Shown here: positions 55,253-64,000 of the stretch, in pieces
How the letters are laid out: each line of letters begins with the position of its first letter
Numbering within the stretch: position 1 is the stretch's first letter
Origin: Vicia villosa
Lineage: Eukaryota; Streptophyta; Magnoliopsida; Fabales; Fabaceae
Reading direction: 5' to 3'
NCBI RefSeq assembly: GCF_029867415.1
Contig: NW_026706186.1
Span: 49,795-113,794, forward strand
DNA length: 64,000 nucleotides
Position numbers and translations under genes: made by a program
Notes under the pieces: model-generated
What the model saw: the letters and a program-made list of their open reading frames with translations, nothing else
Told to the model about the DNA's origin: nothing
Databases searched by the model: none

Positions 55253-56530
55253 TGTATGGCATCTAGGAGGAAAAGGAATGAGATCCTGTGTATAAAAACT
55301 AAAAACACAATTTTGTCAGGAGTTCAAGAGATAAAAATGGAGTTTTTTGAGGATTTCTCGGAGGTGTTTAGAGAAAGTAAGGTGAATAGGCCATCTCTTA
55401 GAAACTTTGACTTCAAGAAGATTGGCAAAGAGGACAATGACAGACTTATAGCAGGGTGAATAGGCCATCTCGAAGAGTCCCGGTCCCGACGGCGTTAATT
55501 TTGGTTTCATTAAGGAGTTTTAGGAGGTGATAAAAAGGGACCTGCTCAGGTTCATATCAGAGTTCCATTCAAATGGTAGGATGGCAAAAGGGATCAACAG
55601 TTCCTTCATCACCTTGATTCCGAAAGTTGAGAACCCGATGAAGCTAACTGAGTTTAGACCTATCTCTCTAATTGGGAGCATGTATAAAGTTTTGTCTAAA
55701 CTCCTTGCTAATGGGCTGAAATCAGTGATGCACAAAGTAATTTCAGATTCTCAGTTTGCCTTTTTGGAAGGGAGACAAATTGGGGATTGCATCATCATAG
55801 CTAACGAGTTAGTGGATGACGCAACGAGGAGGAAACATGAAGCTCTTCTGTTTAAAGCAGATTTTGAAAAAGCATATGATTTGGTGGACTGGAAATACCT
55901 TGATTTCATGATGGAAAGAATGGGGTTCAGTCTTAAGTGGAGGAGTTGGATTAAAGAATGTGTCCATACGACATCAGTTTCCGTGTTAATCAACAGAAGT
56001 CCTACTGAAGAAATATCGATGGAAAAAGGATTGAGGCAAGGGGACCCTTTATCTCCGTTTTTATTCCTTATAGCGGAAAAAGGTCTAAATCTTATGATGC
56101 TGAAAAACATTCAGAGGAATATTTTTTAGGGGTATGTGTTTGGAAATGAGGAAGTGCATGTGTCTCATATCCAATTCGCGGATGATACTATTATTGTAGG
56201 CAAAACGAGTTGGAAGAACGTATGGGCAATCAAAGCAATACAAAATTTGTATCTCACAATTCTGCAATACAGAATTTTGCTCATTTTGCAGGTTTAAGCA
56301 ACGGAGGCAGAGTGCTTAGAGAGAAATTTCCCGTCATTTGGTTTGCGAGTATTTGGATAATTTGGAAAAGGAGGGAACGAAAAGATTTTTAGAACCACAT
56401 CGCTGCATAACTATTCTTGTATTGAAGACATTCAGGTGATCGTGTGGAGGTGGCTAAAGGAAAACGTAATTGGATTCACTTATGCGTTAAGTCAATGGAT
56501 TACGAACCCAAAAGAATGCATCGGATGAAT
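55253..56530 (+). pseudogene. LINE (L1-type) ORF2 fragments, broken
   Basis: 55253-55460 codes SRKRNEI.. and NRPSLRNFDFKKIGKEDNDRL. The RT core runs to 56235: GPDG near 55485, KGINSSFITLIPK, FRPISLIGSMYK, KADFEKAYD, GLRQGDPLSPFLF, and catalytic FADD near 56176. RT would copy RNA at nicked DNA. A deletion follows 55458, TAG lies at 55521-55523 and 56127-56129, and after 56235 the sequence jumps to the ORF2 C-terminus (WFASIWIIWKRR, HNYSCIEDIQVIVWRWLKEN) ending near 56528. Endonuclease and ORF1 are absent. No target duplication or poly(A) tail found. Confidence 0.88.
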
Positions 56531-56693
56531 TGGGAAAGATTAATGGAGTTAGGGAGGATCGGAGCCAGTTTAGAGTGTTGTTTGCAGCGAATCTTTTGAT
56601 GTCGAGTCTGGCGATTGCTGCAGTACAGTATGTTTGTTGCTGGCCAACTTGTTTTGGATCCGGTGTTCGCATTTTCGAAAAGACCATATGCAG
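56531..56693. other. noncoding, likely LINE 3' flank
   Basis: Continues from the LINE end without a domain; GTTTGCAGCGAATCTTTTGATG-type sequence. Nothing else seen. Confidence 0.35.
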
Positions 56694-57240
56694 TAGGGGT
56701 GTTCATGAACTGAATTGAACCAGACCACATTTATGGTTCAATTCAGTTTACAATAACCATTTTAATAAAAATACAATTAATTGATAAAATGGTTTCAATT
56801 CAATTTAAAATTGGTTTAGAACCAGTTTGTATTTATAAACTAGTTTATAATCAATTTGCAATCATAAACCAATTTTATATTTTGAACTCTTTTAAAACCA
56901 ATTTCTTTTTCAATTTCAAAAAATTAAATTATCTTTTAAAATTAAAAATTCAAAAAAAAAAAATTTATTCAAAAAAAATTATATTTTTTATTTTTCTAAA
57001 AATCTTTTATGTACCGAAAGTTTTCTTGTTTTTCACCGTGTTTTAATTTTATTAATAATGTTTTTTAAAACAATTAGTTAAACGGTTTAAACTAGTTTTT
57101 CATTTAAGTTTGGTTAATTGAATTGGCTATAATATGTGGTTCAGTTTATTATCCATTTAAATGGTTTAAGTTTTTTTATGGTTCAATGCAATTCAGTTTA
57201 AGTATATGGTCCAATTAACCATATTTTTGCACACCCCTCA
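56694..57240. mobile_element. MITE-like element (547 bp)
   Basis: Left end TAGGGGTGTTCA; right end, read on the other strand, TGAGGGGTGTGCA, so terminal inverted repeats of about 11-12 bp with one offset base. The interior is over 75 percent AT with GGTTCAATTCAGTTT motifs in both halves and no ORF of a transposase. ATGCAG flanks both sides. Ends resemble hAT-type MITEs; superfamily is uncertain. Confidence 0.5.
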
Positions 57241-58561
57241 AATGCAGTGGTCGGTGCATGATTTTGCAGAGTTTTGAGGAATTTATGTCTTGTTTGCTGG
57301 TTAGGGGAGTTTGCTATGCTTTGGTGTGGTGCATAGTCTTTTGGTATTTATCTGGAGTCGGCTTTGTGTTCAAGTGTGTTGTGTTTAGGTGGTAATCGGT
57401 CGGTTCACTCTGCTTGTTCTATCTGCTGTGGTGTCAGTTTTTGCAGGGTCGGGCCTAATATTGGAGATTTCCTATGTAAGACAGGAAATGATATGTTTCT
57501 TCAAGTCACGTGCGCTATGCGGATAGGCGCTGCTTTCTGTAGTCAATTTCGGGTGCAGACCGCAGAGGGAGTCCAAATTGGATGCTTCACTGTTATATCT
57601 TATCTAAAGTTAATTACTTGGAAATGGCTTAAAAGTAAAATTGGGGGTTCCACTACTCACTCGATCAAAGTATTACAAATCCATGGGAATGTATCGGGCT
57701 TAGTACCATGTGTTGGATTGGGTGGAAAGTAGAAATTGGAGTTGATTTAGTGGAAACGGGATCTGTACAGGCTCATATTTCTTTCTGCGGAAGTGGAGCA
57801 CCTTGCATATCAGCAGTGTGGTTCGGCTGGTTCTTCTATTATGCAGGTTGTTATGGTGTGCTCGTTCCGCGGATATATTTTATGTCTGGTTTGATAGGCA
57901 GCAGTGGAGCGAAGCCCCTGTGGATTTCGACTTTGGCGGTTCAGCTTGCGTTTGGTGGATGAGGCTAATTTTGTGACTGCAATCACAGCTCTAGTTTGGC
58001 ATACCATAGTTATTTCTTTGCTATGTTATTTGGGCTGCGTATCATTTTGGATTGGAGTTATTATTCTCTTGTTAGTTCTGTTTTATATCATTGAATTTTG
58101 CTGATTCTGTAATAGAAAGAAGGTGCCTGCTTTTGAATACTGCGTATAGTGACTAATTATTTTTCTTAATTGATAATGACACATTCAGGACCAAGGACTA
58201 ACACCAGCTACCATTTATGTAGTTTCTTGACTTGGTAAGTAACTGATAGCATTTTTTTTTTATAAAAATGTTAAACTTTGAAAAAGAGAAAATGAATAAA
58301 AAACAATTATATTTGACAAGAACAAAACCAAAACAAAAATGTTTGAAAAACATGTATGAATGAAACTACATAAGAAAGCAACTTAGAACATATATCTTTT
58401 GATTATTATATTTTATATAGCTAAAAGAGAGATGATAATGAAATTGAATACTCTTAAGTTTCATCTACCAATGCGAAAACCAGCAAGTTCTAATTTATAT
58501 CAATCTAACCATAGGAAAAAAAATATTGGCACAAATAAACACATTCCTAAGAATGATGATT
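57241..58561. other. noncoding, no gene seen
   Basis: G/T-rich to about 58130, then AT-rich. Frames at 57364-57732, 57708-57962 and 57904-58104 are C/G/W/V-rich without a domain or codon pattern. Possibly LINE 3' UTR-derived, by resemblance in composition only. Confidence 0.4.
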
Positions 58562-59160
58562 ATGGTACCTGATCGTACCTGATCAGAAGAATCGTCGCTG
58601 GCTGCTCGGACTGGATCTTCTAAGAATGAGGAGGGGGTGTGCCTGCAAGGTACTCCGATGCCAAAGTGAGTAGACGAGCAAAGGAGTGAAAGTACGAGCT
58701 AAAGGTTAGTAAAAAAAGTGAATACCTGACCCTCTAGTGAAAGAGGGTATTTATAGCCCCCAGCGCTGGGCCATGATCTCGCTATTGGGTTGGACTTCCA
58801 AGCCCAACTAGGAGACTGCCAGGTTTCCTAGGCGGAAATATCGGAGGTGCGTGAGTGCCCTCTGTCCTGGTTAACCGCTCCGAAGTTTGTGGGAGACGCG
58901 GTCTTTTAGGGACCACGTGGACTCCGTATTATTCGGAGGGTTGAATATGAAGGAGCCCTGTGCGGAGCGGGGTCCTCGGCGGAGAAGGTGCTCGTGGGGA
59001 GCCCTCATGCCGAGCATCAGCCAGCTCGCGGGGAGCGTGGTGCCGAGCATGAAGGAGACGAGCATGAAGCTTCGTCGATCAGCAGCTTAGGGTGGACTGG
59101 GCCTCTAAGGCTAAATGGGCCGAAAGTGGATTGGGCCAAGTCTTGGCCCAGTCCAGAATA
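58562..59160 (-). repeat. 3' LTR of Tat element (about 600 bp)
   Basis: Minus strand begins TATTCTGGACTGGGCC after the PPT (start perhaps mutated from TG) and ends near CGATCAGGTACCA. It contains TATAAATA (58755-58748 minus) within GGGGGCTATAAATACCC. Edges are approximate because no second LTR is in the window. Confidence 0.6.
58748..58755 (-). promoter_or_regulatory. TATA box of Tat-element LTR
   Basis: TATAAATA on the minus strand, directed out of the element toward lower coordinates in this 3' LTR copy. Confidence 0.6.
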
Positions 59161-59175
59161 GGAGCCCCCCAAGTC
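59161..59175 (-). other. polypurine tract of Tat element
   Basis: Minus strand GACTTGGGGGGCTCC directly before the LTR start; a G-run tract of the Tat type. Confidence 0.65.
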
Positions 59176-59528
59176 GGAGTTCCGAGGAAGGAGCTTAGAG
59201 TTCTGCTACTGCTGGTCGGTGCGATAGTGGTCCTCATCCGCTGCTGGTTGCTCGAGCGGTGTCATCTGAGGGGAAAGTTGAAAGGCCGTGCGTGGGTAAC
59301 ACTCGCTGACGTGGCAGGGTAATGATTGCATAGGGGTAGGTGGCGGCGCCTAGGGGATCTGTGTCAGCCGACGCGACGTTTCGCATTCCGGGAAAACCCC
59401 TTAAAAAAAGGAACGAAATTCCTCATTTAGGAACTTTCCGCTCCCCGTTTGCATGCTCGGCATTCTAAGTCAAATTCTAAACTTTGCAATTTGCCAGTGT
59501 TTTTCCAGCAATCAAGTTCATCGAAGTC

Positions 59529-62023
59529 ATGTCTGAATCAAGTTCGTCTGAGGTTTCTTTTGTTTTTGAATGCCTTTCTTTTACTTTATGGGGTGTTTAG
59601 GAGATGATTTTGCTGTTTTTGCCATCTAAATCGGCAAACAGACACGAAAATTGGGCCTCCTCCCCGGGTTATTCATGCGATGACCGCGGAAGGTCAGTGT
59701 AGAAGTCAAATTTTTCTCGCTTCTGCTCGAACTCTTCATGTTTTAACCCGTCAGACTCATGGAGTGGCCGGCACCTTTGAGTTACCCGTCGGCTTATTCA
59801 TAGCTATGCTCGGCGGATTCAAGATATATGCTGGTCTTGTTGGGGCTGGACCCGAGTGTGTTTGTGTTTTTATGTTAAGTTAACTTTCTCTCGGTGGAGG
59901 GTCTTGGCCATAGATCAACGAATTCTTCGAAGGGGTTTGGTCGGTGGCTCTATTGCTCACCGTTCCACCCTTTCACTTGCATCGCGGTGGAAGGGTGTAT
60001 TTGATTATCGATCGAATTCATTTTTTCCTTCTGCATGCAGGTGAATCAGGCTCGGGGTCCAGCTCGGTGTCTAGCTCGGAGTCTAGCTCCAATTCTAGCT
60101 CGTGGGACGATTCGCGAAATACGAGCGCAAGTAGCTCCGAGGTTGAGGAGCCGGAGGTTGAGAGCTCGCACCTCATTGTGATAGAAGAAGGCGACGAGGA
60201 GGGGGTGCCTTCGGAATCTGACGAGGAGTGTCCTCTAACTCCGCTTTTTGAGTATGACTTCGAGGTCGACTTAGGCTGGGTGGCCAAGGAGCCTCAGCTC
60301 GAGGTGTCCCGTTATACTGATTCGCTGGTTAGGGCCTTCTGTGAAGTCGAGGATCGAGGACCGAGCGACGAATTGAGTTTTCTGGTGATCTGTCCGACGG
60401 CCGAGGAACGTATTTGTTCTCACTTCCGTGGGGACATTTTTGCTATGTACGAGTATGTCTTCAAGGAGCTCGGGTTTTGCCTGCCTTTCACCAGCTTCCA
60501 GGTGTCACTATTGGCCCATCTTGCGTTGGCTCCGTCCCAATTGCACCCGAACGCCTTTGCTCTCATGCGGGCTTTCGAGATCGTCTGTGACTACCTGGGC
60601 ATTGGAGCTACGACCGACTTGTTTTGGCGCTGTTTCAGAGTTCAACGGAAGATGGCCGACGGGAGCTTCAGCTGGGTTTCCTTCAGGAATGCCGATCGGA
60701 AACTTTTTAAAATGTACGTCGACTCGGTCAAGGATTTTAAAGACCATTACTACATTATCCACTTGCACAGTCGGGCAGCATACACTTCGCTGTCGAAGAT
60801 GGTGACTGTGTGCGGCGAGAATGGCATCCCGGAAAGGGACGAGGAAGGGAGTTTCAGGACCAAGCTTTGTAGCATGTCCCCCTTTGTCTGGTGGAAAAGC
60901 CCTTTCAACTTCCCTCCTAAATACTACACTCGGGAAGATGGGGATCTAGACGAGCAAGATTCGGCGTCGTATCTTCGTCTTTGTCAATGGGTGGATAGCT
61001 TTACTCTCAGCCCATGGTGACGAGGACGGGGGAGCCTATTTATGACGAGGAGGGTGTTCCGAAGACCGAGACACGGGCCATAAACACCAAGGATCTTCTG
61101 ATGTGCCGGACGCTGGAGGAAGCCAAGGCATTGTTAGGTGGTTTTTTCGTCGTTTATTTTTTATTTTTCGGTTAATGCTCGTTGCTAACTGTTTGTTTTG
61201 CTTTTTCAGATGCTATGCCGTCGAAGGAGGAGAAGGTCCTGAAGGCGGCTCAAGATGGAAAGCGGCTCCGGGCGTTGAAAAACAAGAATCGGGGGACGGC
61301 CTCGGGAGAACACTCTGGATCTGCCGGCTCTCCTTTGGTGATCCCGGAAGGGGGAGGACGCCGAAGAAGCAGCGTCGGTCTGAATTGTTTCGAGAGAATC
61401 CACCGGCCACGGGGGCTGAGCGTGGATTCATACTCCCTCCTTGCTTCAAAGAGGGTCAGTTTTTCGAGAAGTTTCCCCTGTCCATCTCTCCGGACGAGAC
61501 TCCTGGAGTCGAGGAGATGTCTTCTTCGGCTCGACTAAAGCAGCTGGCCAGCGACAGTGCTGCCGTAATGAGGGTCGTCGGAATGGCTCAGATGTTTGCG
61601 CAAGGGGGGTTGTGTCTGCCGAGGCCCTGAAGAAGGCAGAGGATGACAAGAAACTCGCCGAGGAGGAAGTCGCCAGGCAAAAGACTCTTCGGGAGAAGAC
61701 AAAGAAAAAGATGGAGGACCTTTTGAAGCAGAAAAAACGAGGAGGTGGAGGAGGAGGAGAAGAAGAAGGTTGCTGAACTCGAACGGGCCTGGGAGTCGAC
61801 GGCGGAAGAGTCTTCGGATGTGGCGGTGTTAAAGTCGAGGGCCGAGTTTGTCGAGAAGATTGACGACTTGAAAATCGAACTTGCTGACATGGCCGAGGAG
61901 GGGTTTAAATGTGTTGTCCAGCAGTTGAAGCTTCTGAATCCGGGTCTGAAGACGGATGATATCGGGGTTTCCACTAGGATTGTGGACGGCCATTTGGTGC
62001 CCGGCACACCCGATGAAGAGTGA
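59529..62023 (+). pseudogene. antisense extra ORF of Tat element, spliced-type, broken
   Basis: Runs opposite to integrase. A possible first exon, MSESSSSE at 59529-59552, is followed by GT; the main exon begins near 60041 after a TGCATGCAG acceptor, but phases do not match exactly. Main frame to 61020: a serine-rich start, an acidic stretch, then a domain (FGFCLPFTSF-like, LAHLALAPSQLHPNAFALMRAFEI, FWRCFRV) resembling the plant 'putative gypsy type transposon' domain, from memory. A 72-bp intron at 61138-61209 (GT..TTTTTCAG) joins in frame. The C-terminus is K/E-rich coiled coil. Frame changes near 61013, 61340, 61605 and 61740 break it. Function unknown. Confidence 0.68.
61138..61209 (+). 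other. candidate 72-bp intron in the antisense ORF
   Basis: GT at 61138, T-rich interior, CTTTTTCAG acceptor ending 61209. Splicing keeps the frame from KALL into DAMPSKEEK. Confidence 0.55.
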
Positions 62024-62636
62024 CCTTGTTTGGGGCCTGCGTGCCTTTGTTTTCCTGGCCTGTGTGCCGCTGTTTTAATCTTTAGGAATTTTGGGGCTTG
62101 TGCCCGGGATATTTGGGGCCTGCGTGCCCGACATTTTGTTGTAATATTTGGACATCACCGGCCAATTTGGTCGGCTTTTGCTGTTTTTCTATTCTGCCCT
62201 TTTATGTTTGATTATCCTCGTGTATGTTTATAATGTTTACTTTGCTGCATGTTTATGGGTCCGGGTTATGGTCCTTCCGGGGAGGTATTCCAACACTTAG
62301 GATATTTTTCATGATTATTGGTTTTGCTCGGCCTAAGTTGATTGCCCGGACGTGTGGTGTACGGTCCGGGTGTGCAGAGCAGGTGAGCGCTATTAGCGGG
62401 CACGAGACCGCGGTCGTGAACGATCCCATCGCGAGCTGGGGTTCTGCCGTGCAGGTACTGCCGCGGAGGATCTAGGTGTAGAATTCGCCGTGTAGTCGGT
62501 CCTACTATTTGATAGGGAAATCCGACCGTTGCTGTCGTGGAGCATCGCGTTCGTACCAATGACGCGGGTCCATGTCCGGATACCGCCTGTGTTTGATACG
62601 GGTGTCCGGGGAGCGTTAGGTTATGTCTAACTGTAA
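62024..62636. other. spacer between antisense ORF and integrase end
   Basis: No gene. Downstream of the antisense ORF stop are repeats of GGGGCCTGCGTGCC (three partial copies) and a TTGTAATATTTGG stretch that may be its 3' UTR. GTCCGG and CGGTCGT motifs fill the rest. Confidence 0.45.
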
Positions 62637-64000
62637 TAGCGTCTGAGTTTTTCAGCGTTCCAAGGCCGAGCAAGTTTTTCACCGAGAAGATTCTCGAGGT
62701 AATAGGCGCCATTCTCGGTTTTGTCATAAACTCGGTATGGGCCTTCCTAATTCGGGGCTAGTTTGCCTTCGCGCGAGTCTTTCATGTTTCTGCGGAGCAC
62801 TAGGGCGCCGACTTCGAATTCGCGCTTGATAACTTTGGCGTTGTGGCGAAGAGCTATCTGTTGTTTTAGTTTTGATTCTCGGAGGGAAGATCCCGTTTGG
62901 ATCTCCTCAACCATATCGAGCTCTTCCCTCATCGCCTCGTCGTTGAGCTCTTCTTCGAGGGGTGTCTCGGTTTGCCGAGAAGGCTCTCGGATTTCCACGG
63001 GGATCACGGCTTCGGCGCTGTAGGTTAGTCTAAATGGGGTCTCGCCCATGCTCGAATGGGGCGTTGTCCTGTACGCCCAAAGTACACTGTGTAGTTCTTC
63101 TACCCAAGCTTTCTTCGCTTCGCCGAGTCTCCTCTTCAGCCCTCGGAGGATGACTCGGTTGGCTGCCTCGGCTTGTCCGTTCGTTTGAGGATGCTCGACT
63201 GAAGTGAAATGTTGTTTTGTGCCGAGCTTGGCCACAAACTCTTGGAATTTTCTATCAGTGAATTGGGTGCCATTGTCGGTTATTATAGCCTGTGGTACCC
63301 CGAACCGAGCGAGTATGTTTCGTTTATAAAAACGAAGTACGTTTTGAGATGTGATCTTGGCGAGCGCTTCGGCTTCTATCCATTTTGTGAAGTAATCCAC
63401 AGCGACCACTAGGTATTTATTCTGGTACGACCCAACCGGGAATGGTCCGAGGAGATCCATTCCCCAGGTGGAAAAGGGCCAAGGCGAGGAGAGAGATTTA
63501 AGCTCGTTTGGGGGAGCTAAATGCATGTCGGCATGACGCTGGCATTTGTCACATTTCTGGACATGTTCTTTAGTGTCTTGCTGCATGGTCGGCCAGTAAT
63601 AACCGGCTCTGAGAGCCTTTCTCGCTAGTGACCGGCCGCCGAGGTGTTGGCTGCTGATCCCCTCGTGAAGCTCTTGAAGTATTTCAAGTGCTTGCGAGGT
63701 GTCGACACATTTAAGGAGAGGAATGGAGAAGCCTCATCGGTATAGTTTATTTTTGACGATAGTGTACGAGCAAGCTCGTCTTTTAATAGCTGAAGCTTCC
63801 TTCGCGTCATAGGGAAGTTCGTCCTTTGCGAGGAACTTATATACCGGGGTCATCCAGCAATGATCGTCCCCGATAGCGAATACTTGTAGAGCTTGCGCAT
63901 TTTTTTCTATGCTCGGTCTGGGCAAGATTTCTTGGATTACCGACTTGTTTCCACCTTTCTTTGATTCAAATCATATTTCTCAACCAAATCTTTGATTTCT
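62637..64000 (-). pseudogene. Tat-lineage integrase, broken by two stops, 5' part outside
   Basis: On the minus strand a linker from RNase H is followed by the H-H-C-C region (LHEGISSQH.. and CDKCQRH), then the DDE core: D in WGMDLLGP (residue 44 of the frame starting 63586), D in ITDNGTQF, E in TNGQAEAANR, all present. The C-terminal GPY region continues past TAG at 62757-62755 (tryptophan position) to about 62637. A second stop, TGA near 63736, stands before the zinc region at an arginine position. The 279-codon stretch 63586-62747 is otherwise open. Confidence 0.9.

Larger units (their letters stand above)
58562..64000 (-). mobile_element. Tat-lineage gypsy, 3' end, minus strand
   Basis: On the minus strand: integrase (64000-62637), spacer, an extra gene on the opposite strand (59529-62023), PPT (59175-59161) and a short LTR (59160-58562). 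An extra antisense ORF between integrase and 3' LTR is a known feature of several Tat-lineage elements. The region is clearly more GC-rich than its left neighbours. The rest of the element lies beyond the window. Confidence 0.82.

Noticed and set aside
57364..58104. Three ORFs rich in C, G, W and V
   Set aside because: No domain, no conserved neighbours, G/T-biased DNA that looks like LINE or gene flank.

Overview
The window is nuclear DNA from a flowering plant, almost certainly a legume and probably tribe Fabeae (pea, vetch or lentil type). The evidence is Ogre-type Ty3/gypsy elements with very long LTRs and a splice-ready intron, SIRE-type Ty1/copia elements with an extra 3' ORF, a tRNA-Arg-type primer site, and a plant amino acid permease with plant-like introns. 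There is no bacterial or organellar signal. Most of the window is retrotransposon; the only host-type gene is a damaged AAP-like permease at 51.7-54.4 kb.

Layout. 1-13.76 kb: 3' part of a degraded Ogre (Ogre-A): gag-pro, intron, RT/RNase H/second RNase H, integrase, repeat-rich 3' UTR, polypurine tract (PPT) and a 4.8-kb LTR. 13.76-21.08 kb: coding-less remnant of a second Ogre-like element (Ogre-B) with minisatellites, a PPT, a 2.6-kb LTR and the start of a leader. 21.08-23.05 kb: 5' end of a minus-strand SIRE-like copia (Copia-1). It abuts 23.05-29.71 kb, the 3' two thirds of a plus-strand SIRE-like copia (Copia-2) with an extra ORF and 3' LTR. 29.71-32.95 kb: leader, primer site and LTR of a minus-strand Ogre-like element (Ogre-C). 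32.95-34.19 kb: a duplicated AAP downstream flank, a long palindrome and AT-rich DNA.

34.19-51.66 kb is a three-level nest. A truncated Ogre-type LTR (LTR-D) is split by Copia-3 (35853-51363, target duplication GTTTT). Copia-3 is itself split by a young non-autonomous gag-pro-only element (37928-45087, target duplication AAGCT). 51.68-54.36 kb: AAP-like permease pseudogene. 55.25-56.53 kb: LINE fragments. 56.69-57.24 kb: a MITE-like element. 58.56-64 kb: the 3' end of a minus-strand Tat-lineage gypsy with integrase, an antisense extra ORF, PPT and a short LTR.

How the parts relate. All autonomous polyproteins carry stops and frameshifts. The gag-pro-only element is the best preserved, with an open 825-codon frame, matching LTRs (about 26 mismatches by eye over 1440 bp), primer site, PPT and target duplication. 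It has no RT, RNase H or integrase, so it must have moved in trans. The most interesting unexplained structure is a set of five stem-loops just after the Ogre integrase stop and in the Ogre-B remnant. Their 7-nt arms differ between copies but remain complementary, and the flanks are conserved. Also notable are the intron whose donor overlaps the gag-pro stop codon, TATA-like signals about 105-120 nt upstream of both copia extra ORFs, and a repair scar with templated filler in the Copia-3 integrase.
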